DNA from: a bacterium
Lineage (GTDB): Bacteria > Bacillota > Bacilli > Lactobacillales > Streptococcaceae
Reading direction: 5' to 3'
Length of the DNA: 64,000 nucleotides
Assembly (NCBI GenBank): GCA_905221065.1
Contig: CAJNBS010000003.1
Span: forward strand, 62,001-126,000
Part shown: one piece after another, positions 8,485 to 18,319 of the stretch
Numbering within the stretch: the first letter of the stretch is position 1
Layout of the letters: every line of letters starts with the position of its first letter
Notes under the pieces: generated by a model
What the model was told of the DNA's origin: nothing
The model's input: only the letters and a program-made list of their open reading frames with translations
Database searches by the model: none
Position numbers and translations under genes: made by a program

Positions 8485-9754
8485 GCATCAGGAAATTCTA
8501 AGCTATTTGGAGGAATTACCAGTAGGTAAAAGGGTCAGTGTTCGTAGTATTTCCAACCATCTGGGAGTCAGTGATGGAACGGCTTATCGCGCTATCAAGG
8601 AAGCTGAAAACCGTGGAATTGTGGAGACCCGTCCTAGAAGTGGTACTATCCGTGTTAAATCCCAGAAAGTTGCGATTGAAAGATTAACCTTTGCTGAAAT
8701 TGCAGAAGTGACTTCTTCTGAGGTTTTGGCTGGGCAAGAAGGTTTAGAGAGAGAATTTAGTAAGTTTTCAATCGGTGCTATGACAGAACAAAATATTTTG
8801 TCTTACCTTCACGATGGGGGACTCTTGATTGTCGGAGACCGTACCCGTATCCAACTGTTAGCACTTGAAAATGAAAATGCAGTCTTGGTTACAGGTGGTT
8901 TTCATGTTCATGATGATGTTCTTAAACTGGCAAATCAAAAAGGGATTCCTGTTCTGAGAAGCAAGCATGATACTTTCACCGTTGCAACCATGATCAATAA
9001 AGCCCTGTCAAATGTCCAAATTAAGACGGATATTCTGACAGTTGAGAAACTTTATCGTCCGAGTCATGAGTATGGTTTTCTGAGAGAGACCGACACCGTT
9101 AAAGATTATTTGGACTTAGTTCGTAAGAATCGTAGCAGTCGTTTCCCAGTTATCAATCAACATCAGGTTGTTGTTGGAGTTGTAACCATGAGAGACGCTG
9201 GTGATAAGTCACCAAGTACCACAATTGACAAGGTCATGTCTCGTAGTCTATTTTTGGTTGGATTATCGACAAATATTGCCAATGTGAGTCAACGGATGAT
9301 TGCTGAAGACTTTGAAATGGTACCGGTTGTTCGGAATAATCAAACCTTGCTTGGGGTTGTAACCAGACGAGATGTCATGGAGAAGATGAGTCGTTCTCAA
9401 GTTTCGGCTCTACCAACTTTTTCTGAGCAGATTGGTCAAAAACTCGCTTATCACCATGATGAAGTAGTGATTACAGTGGAACCCTTTATGCTTGAGAAAA
9501 ACGGTGTTTTAGCTAACGGTGTATTGGCAGAGATACTGACTCATATGACCCAAGATTTAGTTGTGAATAGTGGTCGCAATCTCATCATCGAGCAAATGCT
9601 GATCTACTTTTTGCAGGCTGTTCAGATAGATGATATACTGCGCATTCAAGCACGCATTATCCATCATACTAGACGGTCAGCTATTATTGATTACGATATT
9701 TATCACGGTCATCAGATTGTTTCAAAGGCAAATGTAACCGTTAAAATTAATTAG
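8477..9754 (+). CDS. HTH-DRTGG-CBS-hotdog multidomain regulator (YtoI-like)
   Basis: 425 aa. Domain order as read: N-terminal winged HTH (about 1-60, SISNHLGVSDGTAYRAIKEAENRGIVETRPRSGTIRV fragments), DRTGG domain (~70-180), a pair of CBS domains (~190-305) with the repeated GVVTMRDA and GVVTRRDVMEKM ends, and a C-terminal hotdog/thioesterase-like domain (~310-425). CBS pairs bind adenine nucleotides, so a nucleotide- or acyl-CoA-sensing transcription regulator is plausible; no target can be named. It overlaps the GNAT gene by 8 nt and is followed 15 nt later by map, so the three read as one operon with murA2. Confidence 0.85.
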   Translation: MSKHQEILSYLEELPVGKRVSVRSISNHLGVSDGTAYRAIKEAENRGIVETRPRSGTIRVKSQKVAIERLTFAEIAEVTSSEVLAGQEGLEREFSKFSIGAMTEQNILSYLHDGGLLIVGDRTRIQLLALENENAVLVTGGFHVHDDVLKLANQKGIPVLRSKHDTFTVATMINKALSNVQIKTDILTVEKLYRPSHEYGFLRETDTVKDYLDLVRKNRSSRFPVINQHQVVVGVVTMRDAGDKSPSTTIDKVMSRSLFLVGLSTNIANVSQRMIAEDFEMVPVVRNNQTLLGVVTRRDVMEKMSRSQVSALPTFSEQIGQKLAYHHDEVVITVEPFMLEKNGVLANGVLAEILTHMTQDLVVNSGRNLIIEQMLIYFLQAVQIDDILRIQARIIHHTRRSAIIDYDIYHGHQIVSKANVTVKIN

Positions 9755-9769
9755 AAACTAGGAGAAAAA

Positions 9770-10630
9770 ATGATAACATTAAAATCAGCTCGTGAAATCG
9801 AAGCTATGGACAAGGCTGGAGATTTTCTAGCAAGTATTCATATTGGCTTACGTGATTTGATTAAGCCTGGCGTAGATATGTGGGAAGTAGAAGAGTATGT
9901 TCGCCGTCGTTGTAAGGAAGAAAATTTCCTTCCGCTTCAGATTGGGGTTGACGGTGCCATGATGGACTATCCTTATGCTACCTGTTGCTCTCTTAATGAT
10001 GAAGTGGCTCACGCTTTCCCTCGTCATTATATCTTGAAAGATGGTGATTTGCTTAAGGTTGATATGGTTTTGGGAGGCCCAATTGCTAAATCTGATCTGA
10101 ATGTCTCAAAATTAAACTTCAACAATGTGGAACAAATGAAAAAATACACCCAGAGCTATTCTGGTGGCCTAGCAGACTCTTGTTGGGCTTATGCTGTAGG
10201 TACACCGTCCGAAGAAGTGAAAAACTTGATGGATGTAACTAAAGAAGCTATGTACAAGGGGATTGAGCAGGCTGTTGTTGGAAATCGTATTGGTGATATT
10301 GGAGCAGCCATTCAAGAATACGCTGAAAGTCGTGGTTACGGTGTAGTGCGTGATTTGGTTGGTCATGGTGTTGGCCCAACAATGCATGAAGAACCAATGG
10401 TTCCTAACTATGGTATTGCTGGTCGTGGGCTTCGTCTCCGTGAAGGAATGGTATTGACCATTGAACCAATGATTAATACCGGTGACTGGGAAATCGATAC
10501 AGATATGAAAACTGGTTGGGCGCATAAGACCATTGACGGTGGATTGTCATGTCAGTATGAACACCAATTTGTCATTACGAAAGATGGACCTGTTATCTTG
10601 ACTAGCCAAGGTGAAGAAGGGACTTATTAA
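9770..10630 (+). CDS. map: Methionine aminopeptidase, type I
   Basis: 286 aa. Removes the initiator methionine from nascent proteins; essential dinuclear metallo-enzyme. The substrate-binding CSLNDEVAHAFP and the metal ligands D in LLKVDMVLG, H in LVGHGVGPTMHEEP and E in IEPMINTG and YEHQFVIT are visible. It is about 20 residues longer than the E. coli enzyme owing to an insertion at ~100-135 (SDLNVSKLNFNNVEQMKKY region), a feature of streptococcal MetAPs. A canonical AGGAGAAAAA precedes the ATG. Confidence 0.95.
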   Translation: MITLKSAREIEAMDKAGDFLASIHIGLRDLIKPGVDMWEVEEYVRRRCKEENFLPLQIGVDGAMMDYPYATCCSLNDEVAHAFPRHYILKDGDLLKVDMVLGGPIAKSDLNVSKLNFNNVEQMKKYTQSYSGGLADSCWAYAVGTPSEEVKNLMDVTKEAMYKGIEQAVVGNRIGDIGAAIQEYAESRGYGVVRDLVGHGVGPTMHEEPMVPNYGIAGRGLRLREGMVLTIEPMINTGDWEIDTDMKTGWAHKTIDGGLSCQYEHQFVITKDGPVILTSQGEEGTY

Positions 10631-10645
10631 AATAAGTAAAAGTAG

Positions 10646-10693
10646 ATTGAAGAAAAAGTGGCTCTTTGGACAATTTTCTTCAATTTTTTCTTT
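10646..10693 (+). terminator. Rho-independent terminator after map
   Basis: ATTGAAGAAAA pairs with TTTTCTTCAAT and is followed by TTTTTTC. It closes the murA2-map operon. Confidence 0.75.
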
Positions 10694-10697
10694 TATC

Positions 10698-10804
10698 TAT
10701 AGTGAAATGAAAAAAACGAACAACTTGATTGAGAAATTCAAATCAATTTCCAACAATGTTTTAGAAAACATAGTGTACTATTAAAGAGTTTGTTTCACAT
10801 AATA
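10698..10804. repeat. RUP element (degenerate right end)
   Basis: Begins TATAGTGAAATGAAA and contains CAATTTCCAACAATGTTTTAGAA and GTGTACTATT in fragments, matching the RUP (Repeat Unit of Pneumococcus) layout seen more intact at 37154-37260 and 44624-44730. The last ~20 bp have diverged. RUPs are thought to be mobilised by IS630-Spn1 transposase. Confidence 0.75.
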
Positions 10805-10897
10805 TAATGACAAAAACAGTTAACTGTAGCAAACTTGATACAAATTTTAACATTTATAGTACAATAGGTTTAAATTCTTAAGAAAGTTGGTTCTTTA

Positions 10898-11605
10898 TTG
10901 GAAACGCTAGTATTTTCAATCTCCGTTTTTCTAGCAGGGGTCTTGTCCTTCTTTTCCCCCTGTATTTTTCCACTTCTGCCAGTTTATGCTGGAATTTTAT
11001 TGGATGATCAGGAAAGCGCAAAAAGCATCTCCTTGTTTGGAAGAAAAGTTGCCTGGTCAGGTTTGATTCGGACGCTTTGCTTTATCGCAGGCATTTCACT
11101 CATTTTCTTTATTCTAGGATTTGGTGCTGGTTACTTTGGTAATATTCTCTATGCCAATTGGTTTCGCTATACCATGGGTACGATTATTATTATTTTGGGC
11201 CTTCACCAGATGGAAATTTTTCATTTTAAGAAATTAGAGGTTCAAAAAAGCTTTACTTTTAAGAAATCAGAAGCCAATCGTTATTGGTCGGCCTTTTTAC
11301 TCGGTATTACCTTTAGCTTCGGTTGGACGCCTTGTATCGGTCCAGTTTTAAGTTCTGTTTTAGCGCTTGCGGCTTCTGGTGGAAATGGAGCTTGGCAAGG
11401 AGCTATCTATACCTTGATTTACACTCTAGGAATGGCTATTCCATTCTTGGTCTTGGCACTAGCTTCAGGAGTCGTGATGCCTTATTTTAGTAAAATCAAG
11501 CGTCATATGATGCTACTGAAGAAAATTGGTGGTTTCCTCATTATTTTAATGGGAATTTTGTTACTATTAGGACAAGTAAATGTTCTAGCTGGAATTTTTG
11601 AATAA
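10898..11605 (+). CDS. ccdA: Cytochrome c biogenesis protein CcdA-type thiol-disulfide transporter
   Basis: 235 aa with TTG as the start codon (no in-frame ATG fits; the upstream AAGAAAG is a weak, distant ribosome site). Integral membrane protein of six predicted helices. The two catalytic cysteines sit in FFSPCIFPLLPVY (~residue 24) and FGWTPCIGPVL (~residue 145), the arrangement that passes electrons from cytoplasmic thioredoxin to extracytoplasmic partners. The next gene, 11 nt downstream, encodes exactly such a partner (surface thioredoxin lipoprotein). In pneumococcus the CcdA2-Etrx2 pair reduces surface methionine sulfoxide reductase; the same role is inferred. Confidence 0.9.
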   Translation: METLVFSISVFLAGVLSFFSPCIFPLLPVYAGILLDDQESAKSISLFGRKVAWSGLIRTLCFIAGISLIFFILGFGAGYFGNILYANWFRYTMGTIIIILGLHQMEIFHFKKLEVQKSFTFKKSEANRYWSAFLLGITFSFGWTPCIGPVLSSVLALAASGGNGAWQGAIYTLIYTLGMAIPFLVLALASGVVMPYFSKIKRHMMLLKKIGGFLIILMGILLLLGQVNVLAGIFE

Positions 11606-11616
11606 AGGAGAAAAAG

Positions 11617-12174
11617 ATGAAAAAAATTATGTTTGCTGGCTTAAGCCTCTTGTCATTAGTTGTATTGATGGCCTGTGGTGAGGAAGAAACTAAAAAGACT
11701 CAAGCAGCACAACAGCCAAAACAACAAACGACTGTACAACAAATAGCAGTTGGAAAAGAGGCTCCAGACTTCACATTGCAATCTATGGATGGCAAAGAAG
11801 TTAAGTTATCTGATTATAAGGGTAAAAAAGTTTACTTGAAGTTTTGGGCTTCCTGGTGTGGTCCATGTAAGAAAAGTATGCCAGAGTTGATGGAACTAGC
11901 GGCAAAACCAGATCGTGATTTCGAAATTCTTAGTGTCATTGCACCGGGTATTCAAGGCGAAAAAACTGTTGAGCAATTCCCACAATGGTTCCAAGATCAA
12001 GGTTATAAGGATATTCCCGTTCTTTATGATACTAAAGCAACTACCTTCCAAGCTTATCAAATTCGAAGCATTCCTACAGAATATTTAATTGATAGCCAAG
12101 GAAAGATTGGAAAGATTCAATTTGGTGCTATCAGTAATGCGGATGCAGAAGCAGCTTTTAAAGAAATGAACTAG
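11617..12174 (+). CDS. etrx2: Surface thioredoxin-fold lipoprotein (Etrx2-like)
   Basis: 185 aa. A lipoprotein signal peptide ends in the lipobox LMAC (C20), so the mature protein is membrane-anchored outside the cell; a Gln/Lys-rich spacer (~25-45) is followed by a TlpA/ResA-type thioredoxin fold. The redox motif WCGPCKK is at ~84-90 and the cis-proline region IRSIPTEYLID near 149. Encoded 11 nt after ccdA with AAAGGAGAAAAAG as ribosome site; the pair is a complete extracytoplasmic reducing pathway. It receives electrons from CcdA and presumably reduces a surface MsrAB or other oxidised protein. Confidence 0.92.
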   Translation: MKKIMFAGLSLLSLVVLMACGEEETKKTQAAQQPKQQTTVQQIAVGKEAPDFTLQSMDGKEVKLSDYKGKKVYLKFWASWCGPCKKSMPELMELAAKPDRDFEILSVIAPGIQGEKTVEQFPQWFQDQGYKDIPVLYDTKATTFQAYQIRSIPTEYLIDSQGKIGKIQFGAISNADAEAAFKEMN

Positions 12175-12206
12175 CATAGATAAAGAGAATCTGATTACAA
12201 ATTTCA

Positions 12207-12215
12207 TGGTATAAT
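12207..12215 (+). promoter_or_regulatory. Extended -10 promoter for the rRNA methyltransferase gene
   Basis: TGGTATAAT at 12207-12215, an extended -10 box, lies 55 bp before the ATG of the methyltransferase gene. No good -35 is visible, as is usual with extended -10 promoters. Confidence 0.55.
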
Positions 12216-12258
12216 AGATGGTAACCGTAACGTTGCCGTCTTTTTTGTCGGCCAATAG

Positions 12259-13626
<1,368 letters not shown>

Positions 13627-14017
13627 AAACCTTTGAATGAAAGGGATAATGAAAATCCTTGATTGCAATGCTTTTTGTATTGGAGTGGGGAAGTATCAGA
13701 GTGAGAAAATTTTTGGAATGAATAGAAGTGATAGCTAGAAATTATCAGTTTCTATTTCCATTTACCCTGTGGGTACGTGTTTGTTTCCATTGACAAGGAG
13801 TTTGTGGGAATAGAAATGTACCCACCTTGTTTGAATCAAGTGAAGTGTAGTTGAAGGAAATCTGTTGAAAGCAATACTTCATTTTACCGAATAAGTAATA
13901 ATTTAGGCAACTTCAAATCGATTAAAAAAAACTATTTTAAAGGTTAAGAGTAGACAAAAATTGTCCACTCTTTTTTGCAAACTCAATTTATCAATAAATG
14001 AAATGAGGGAATGTAAA
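13627..14017. other. Non-coding left flank of the accessory island
   Basis: No supportable gene. It contains an inverted repeat (GTGGGTAC near 13766 with GTACCCAC near 13817) and ends in a hairpin with a T-run (13946-13976; AAGAGTAGACAA/TTGTCCACTCTT then TTTTT) that looks like a terminator. It marks the transition from chromosomal backbone to island. Confidence 0.5.
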
Positions 14018-14188
14018 ATGAAATATTTTGAGGTTGAGTTAGAAAATCCTGATGAATTTTTAAAACTACAAACAGAAGATTTTGTGAAAGCTAATCGCTT
14101 GCTACTAAGGAAGATAATCCAGAGCGTTACAGTCTATGAAGAAAACTTCGTCATATCCTTTAAATCTGGCATCGAATTGGAAGTATGA
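14018..14188 (+). pseudogene. C-terminal remnant of a large serine recombinase (left of Mega)
   Basis: 56 codons beginning MKYFEVELENPDEF and ending VTVYEENFVISFKSGIELEV. That last segment is the typical C-terminal strand pattern of transposon-borne large serine recombinases. A GAGGGA ribosome site lies before the ATG, but no catalytic or zinc-ribbon domain is left. I infer a decayed recombinase tail; a second, different recombinase C-terminal fragment flanks the other side (18320-18751). Confidence 0.55.
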
Positions 14189-14210
14189 GTCTCATTCCAT
14201 AACTTTTATA

Positions 14211-14239
14211 TTGAACATATCATCTTGTTGTGTTATACT
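14211..14239 (+). promoter_or_regulatory. Promoter of the mef(E)-msr(D) operon
   Basis: -35 TTGAAC (14211-14216) and -10 TATACT (14234-14239) separated by 17 bp. The transcript would start near 14246, just before the leader peptide cistron. Confidence 0.75.
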
Positions 14240-14279
14240 ATAAATTGATATAAACAAAGATGTAGGAGGAACCGAAACT

Positions 14280-14306
14280 ATGACAGCCTCAATGCGTTTA
14301 AGATAA
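14280..14306 (+). CDS. mefL: Macrolide-sensing leader peptide of mef(E) (MTASMRLR)
   Basis: Eight codons, ATG to TAA, encoding MTASMRLR after the strong site AGGAGGAACC. This is the known Mega leader peptide: ribosomes stall on it with erythromycin and prevent attenuator formation upstream of mef(E). The RLR ending is the arrest motif shared with several erm leaders. Hairpins follow at ~14316-14352 and 14468-14510. Confidence 0.9.
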   Translation: MTASMRLR

Positions 14307-14315
14307 GCTGGCAAT

Positions 14316-14352
14316 AAAAAAAGCAGAATCTATACCCGATGATAGGCTTTTT
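14316..14352 (+). terminator. First attenuator hairpin in the mef(E) leader
   Basis: AAAAAAGC...CTAT pairs with ATAG...GCTTTTTT around a short loop, immediately after the leader peptide cistron. Position and T-run fit a transcription attenuator relieved by ribosome stalling. Confidence 0.65.
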
Positions 14353-14467
14353 TGTTGTGCTTATTTATACGATATTGAGCATTCATTAGTTACGGTGAGG
14401 ATATTGGTTATTTAACTATACCTTTATTTAACTATGTCTTTAATATGAATGTTTCCAAATTGTATGT

Positions 14468-14513
14468 ATGCAGACCAAAAGCCACATTGTGGGGTTTGGC
14501 CTGCATTTTTTAT
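14468..14513 (+). terminator. Second hairpin upstream of mef(E)
   Basis: ATGCAGACCAAA...CCACATTGTGG...TTTGGCCTGCAT forms a strong stem followed by TTTTTATT, 60 nt before the mef(E) ATG. A second terminator-like structure in the 300-nt leader. Confidence 0.7.
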
Positions 14514-14573
14514 TGCCTAGAATGCTATTCAAAATAGAAATTCAAGCAAAATAATATGCAGGAGATAATATAA

Positions 14574-15791
14574 ATGGAAAAATACAACAATTGGAAACGA
14601 AAATTTTATGCAATATGGGCAGGGCAAGCAGTATCATTAATCACTAGTGCCATCCTGCAAATGGCGATTATTTTTTACCTTACAGAAAAAACAGGATCTG
14701 CGATGGTCTTGTCTATGGCTTCATTAGTAGGTTTTTTACCCTATGCGATTTTGGGACCTGCCATTGGTGTGCTAGTGGATCGTCATGATAGGAAGAAGAT
14801 AATGATTGGTGCCGATTTAATTATCGCAGCAGCTGGTGCAGTGCTTGCTATTGTTGCATTCTGTATGGAGCTACCTGTCTGGATGATTATGATAGTATTG
14901 TTTATCCGTAGCATTGGAACAGCTTTTCATACCCCAGCACTCAATGCGGTTACACCACTTTTAGTACCAGAAGAACAGCTAACGAAATGCGCAGGCTATA
15001 GTCAGTCTTTGCAGTCTATAAGCTATATTGTTAGTCCGGCAGTTGCAGCACTCTTATACTCCGTTTGGGATTTAAATGCTATTATTGCCATCGACGTATT
15101 GGGTGCTGTGATTGCATCTATTACGGTAGCAATTGTACGTATACCTAAGCTGGGTAATCAAGTGCAAAGTTTAGAACCAAATTTCATAAGGGAGATGAAA
15201 GAAGGAGTTGTGGTTCTGAGACAAAACAAAGGATTGTTTGCCTTATTACTCTTAGGAACACTATATACTTTTGTTTATATGCCAATCAATGCACTATTTC
15301 CTTTAATAAGCATGGAACACTTTAATGGAACGCCTGTGCATATTTCTATTACGGAAATTTCCTTTGCATTTGGGATGCTAGCAGGAGGCTTATTATTAGG
15401 AAGATTAGGGGGCTTCGAAAAGCATGTATTACTAATAACAAGTTCATTTTTTATAATGGGGACCAGTTTAGCCGTTTCGGGAATACTTCCTCCAAATGGA
15501 TTTGTAATATTCGTAGTTTGCTGTGCAATAATGGGGCTTTCGGTGCCATTTTATAGCGGTGTGCAAACAGCTCTTTTTCAGGAGAAAATTAAGCCTGAAT
15601 ATTTAGGACGTGTATTTTCTTTGATCGGAAGTATCATGTCACTTGCTATGCCAATTGGGTTAATTCTTTCTGGATTCTTTGCTGATAAAATCGGTGTAAA
15701 TCATTGGTTTTTACTATCAGGTATTTTAATTATTGGCATTGCTATAGTTTGCCAAATGATAACTGAGGTTAGAAAATTAGATTTAAAATAA
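14574..15791 (+). CDS. mef(E): Macrolide efflux MFS transporter Mef(E)
   Basis: 405 aa, exact family length, 12 predicted transmembrane helices of the major facilitator superfamily; the loop-2 motif GVLVDRHDRKK lies at ~64-74. Together with Msr(D) it gives the M phenotype (14-/15-membered macrolides). Residue choices such as WKRKFYAIWAGQ and the GGFEKHVLL segment fit the E subtype rather than Mef(A) as I remember them; an alignment would settle this. Induced through leader-peptide attenuation. Followed 20 nt later by the second leader peptide and then msr(D). Confidence 0.96.
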   Translation: MEKYNNWKRKFYAIWAGQAVSLITSAILQMAIIFYLTEKTGSAMVLSMASLVGFLPYAILGPAIGVLVDRHDRKKIMIGADLIIAAAGAVLAIVAFCMELPVWMIMIVLFIRSIGTAFHTPALNAVTPLLVPEEQLTKCAGYSQSLQSISYIVSPAVAALLYSVWDLNAIIAIDVLGAVIASITVAIVRIPKLGNQVQSLEPNFIREMKEGVVVLRQNKGLFALLLLGTLYTFVYMPINALFPLISMEHFNGTPVHISITEISFAFGMLAGGLLLGRLGGFEKHVLLITSSFFIMGTSLAVSGILPPNGFVIFVVCCAIMGLSVPFYSGVQTALFQEKIKPEYLGRVFSLIGSIMSLAMPIGLILSGFFADKIGVNHWFLLSGILIIGIAIVCQMITEVRKLDLK

Positions 15792-15811
15792 ACAATATTG
15801 GAGGAATATTT

Positions 15812-15832
15812 ATGTATCTTATTTTCATGTAA
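15812..15832 (+). CDS. msrDL: Leader peptide of msr(D) (MYLIFM)
   Basis: Six codons (MYLIFM, TAA stop) behind the ribosome site GGAGGAATATTT, between mef(E) and msr(D). It corresponds to the described MsrDL regulatory peptide, which arrests ribosomes in the presence of macrolide and lets transcription run into msr(D). A hairpin (CTGC...GCAGGG / CCCTGCA) follows at ~15840-15870. Confidence 0.88.
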   Translation: MYLIFM

Positions 15833-15910
15833 CTCTTCCTGCTAAAATCGCAGGGTTTTCCCTGCATACAAGCAAATGAAAGCATGCGATTATAGACAGG
15901 AGGAAATGTT

Positions 15911-17374
15911 ATGGAATTAATATTAAAAGCAAAAGACATTCGTGTGGAATTCAAAGGACGCGATGTTTTAGATATAAATGAATTAGAAGTATATGATTAT
16001 GACCGTATTGGTTTAGTAGGAGCAAATGGTGCTGGAAAAAGCACTTTACTCAGGGTACTTTTAGGAGAATTAACTCCCCCAGGATGTAAAATGAATCGTC
16101 TGGGTGAACTTGCCTATATTCCCCAGTTGGACGAAGTAACTCTGCAGGAGGAAAAAGATTTTGCACTTGTAGGCAAGCTAGGTGTTGAGCAATTAAATAT
16201 ACAGACTATGAGCGGTGGTGAAGAAACAAGGCTTAAAATAGCACAGGCCTTATCGGCACAGGTTCATGGTATTTTAGCGGATGAACCTACGAGCCATTTA
16301 GACCGTGAAGGAATTGATTTTCTAATAGGACAGCTAAAATATTTTACAGGTGCACTGTTAGTTATTAGCCATGACCGCTATTTTCTTGATGAAATAGTAG
16401 ATAAAATATGGGAACTGAAAGATGGCAAAATCACTGAGTATTGGGGAAACTATTCTGATTATCTTCGTCAGAAAGAGGAAGAACGTAAGAGCCAAGCTGC
16501 AGAATACGAACAATTTATTGCGGAACGTGCCCGATTGGAAAGGGCTGCGGAGGAAAAGCGAAAACAGGCTCGTAAAATAGAACAGAAGGCAAAAGGTTCT
16601 TCAAAGAAAAAAAGTACTGAAGACGGAGGGCGTTTAGCTCATCAAAAATCAATAGGAAGTAAGGAAAAAAAGATGTATAATGCTGCTAAAACCCTAGAGC
16701 ACAGGATTGCGGCCTTAGGAAAAGTAGAAGCTCCGGAAGGCATTCGCAGAATTCGTTTCAGGCAAAGTAAAGCATTGGAGCTCCATAATCCATACCCTAT
16801 AGTCGGTGCAGAAATTAATAAAGTATTTGGGGATAAGGCTCTGTTTGAAAATGCATCTTTTCAAATTCCGTTAGGAGCAAAAGTGGCGTTAACTGGTGGT
16901 AATGGAATCGGAAAAACAACTTTAATCCAAATGATCTTAAACCATGAAGAAGGAATTTCTATTTCGCCTAAGGCAAAAATAGGTTACTTTGCACAGAATG
17001 GTTACAAGTACAACAGTAATCAGAATGTTATGGAGTTTATGCAGAAGGATTGTGACTACAATATATCAGAAATTCGTTCAGTGCTAGCATCTATGGGGTT
17101 CAAACAGAACGATATTGGAAAAAGTTTATCTGTTTTAAGCGGTGGAGAAATTATAAAATTGTTGCTTGCTAAAATGCTCATGGGTAGATATAACATCCTA
17201 ATAATGGATGAACCCAGTAACTTCCTTGACATACCAAGTTTAGAGGCTTTGGAAATACTAATGAAGGAGTACACCGGAACTATCGTGTTTATCACCCACG
17301 ATAAACGATTACTCGAAAATGTAGCAGATGTAGTTTATGAAATTAGAGATAAGAAAATAAATCTGAAACATTAA
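15911..17374 (+). CDS. msr(D): ABC-F ribosome protection protein Msr(D) (Mel)
   Basis: 487 aa with two ABC domains and no transmembrane segment: Walker [10 protein letters not shown] (~39-47) and GGNGIGKTT (~328-336); signatures SGGEETR and LSGGEIIK; Walker [12 protein letters not shown] and [11 protein letters not shown]. The Lys/Glu-rich linker (~195-260) is the antibiotic-resistance-domain region that reaches into the ribosome. Dislodges macrolides from the exit tunnel and cooperates with Mef. It begins behind GACAGGAGGAAATGTT. Confidence 0.96.
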
Positions 17375-17462
17375 ATTTAAGGTAGTCGCTGGTCAGTATA
17401 GTCTGTTCTGGTTGGCGACTCCATTGTTAAAGAGTATAAAGACTTTAGATTTTATGAATATT

Positions 17463-17499
17463 AAAAATAGGAACAGTCAATTGAACTGCTCCTATTTTT
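17463..17499. terminator. Bidirectional terminator between msr(D) and the DUF5960 gene
   Basis: AAAAATAGGAACAGT...AACTGCTCCTATTTTT, a 15-bp stem flanked by A and T runs, placed between two convergent genes. A further hairpin (GTCGC...GCGAC, ~17386-17422) lies just before it. Confidence 0.8.
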
Positions 17500-17791
17500 C
17501 TGCTAAATATATTGTAGTTTTCTTATATGTATAATGATAGATTAGCGGATTCTCATCTACGGTACTTACTTCAAATATGAAGAAGTGATCGCGGTTATCT
17601 CTGGACTTTTCCTTATTGAGGACAAAGTAATTCTTACGTGAAGTCGCCATTGTTTTTAGGATATCATCAGTTAGGAAGGTCAATGGAATATTCATGTTAG
17701 AGTAGCGGTAGAAGTCACGTTCAAAATCTTGGTAGCTCTCGCTATAATAGTCCATTTGTAGGTGATTACGCTGAAACTCAAGCTGATTCAT
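17492..17791 (-). CDS. Mega-associated conserved hypothetical protein (DUF5960-like)
   Basis: Read from the ATG at 17791 (MNQLEFQRNHLQMDYYSE...), 99 aa; a longer reading from 17815 adds MNLSRRCS. Soluble, aromatic-rich, no catalytic motif recognised. It overlaps the end of the YolD-like gene by 14 nt on the same strand, so the two form a unit. In published Mega descriptions the genes after mel resemble part of the Tn5252 umuC-type SOS cluster, and these two match that description. Function unknown. Confidence 0.65.
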   Translation of the reverse strand: MNQLEFQRNHLQMDYYSESYQDFERDFYRYSNMNIPLTFLTDDILKTMATSRKNYFVLNKEKSRDNRDHFFIFEVSTVDENPLIYHYTYKKTTIYLAEK

Positions 17792-18146
17792 AGAGCACCT
17801 CCTCGACAAGTTCAATACTAATAATGTCTTTTAATTTCAAATTGATGTGACCTGTTGTAGTTTTTATCAAAATGAAATCTTTGGTCAGACTTGGTATTGT
17901 TCCAGTGTAGGAAACACGCTTGTTTTTTTCAATCACTTGAATGCGTGTGCGTAGCTGCCCGGCGTATACTTGACTGAGGAGTAATAATTTCTTCTCTAGT
18001 GATAAGTCAGACATGTACGTTACTTTGTTTGTATCATCAGAGAGTGCTAATGCATGTTCAGATAGGAAAAAGCCCATCCATTTTTGCATCTTTGTATCCT
18101 AGTACTCTCTTGCTGACTGAAATGGTAAGGATGAACGGTCAATCAT
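17778..18146 (-). pseudogene. YolD-like (UmuC-accessory) protein, interrupted by an in-frame amber stop
   Basis: The full frame starts at 18146 (MIDRSSLPFQSAREY), meets TAG, and continues DTKMQKWMGFFLSEHALALSD. The later part reads openly from an ATG at 18089 to 17778 (103 aa). SAREY-stop-DTKMQKWMGFFLSEH matches the start of YolD-like/UmuC-associated proteins, in which a Gln-like codon (CAG to TAG) would fit the stop position. The start overlaps the stop of the umuC remnant (TGA within ATGA), the normal operon arrangement. Internal restart at 18089 could still give a truncated protein. Confidence 0.65.
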
Positions 18147-18319
18147 TTTAATCCCTCCAATCCACCAGCGGAATGACCGCCAATAAGTTTACTGCGTTCA
18201 ATATTTTAGGAACCTTCAGTTAGGACGGTTCCTTTTTGTATGGCTAAAAAGCCAAACTGTTCTCTGACAACATCAATAGCTGTCTGAAGTCTATTTTCTT
18301 TTTCAATTTCTTCTACATC
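18143..18319 (-). pseudogene. C-terminal remnant of a UmuC/DinP Y-family DNA polymerase
   Basis: Reverse-strand translation gives HDVEEIEKENRLQTAIDV then VREQFGFLAIQKGTVLTEGS, a TAA stop, and NIERSKLIGGHSAGGLEGL before the terminal TGA. This is the C-terminal tail pattern of streptococcal UmuC homologues (REQFG, ERSKLIGGHSAGGLEG). Only ~57 codons are left, one is nonsense, and the rest of the polymerase is gone: the sequence changes abruptly at ~18319 into a recombinase fragment on the opposite strand. Confidence 0.65.

Noticed and set aside
13627..14017. Possible small RNA or gene in the left island flank
   Set aside because: Only hairpins and a terminator-like structure; no promoter-terminator pairing or open frame convincing enough to call.
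17492..18146. The two small minus-strand Mega genes as a toxin-antitoxin pair
   Set aside because: Their sequence and the overlapping umuC remnant identify them with the umuC/YolD cluster; no toxin fold is seen.
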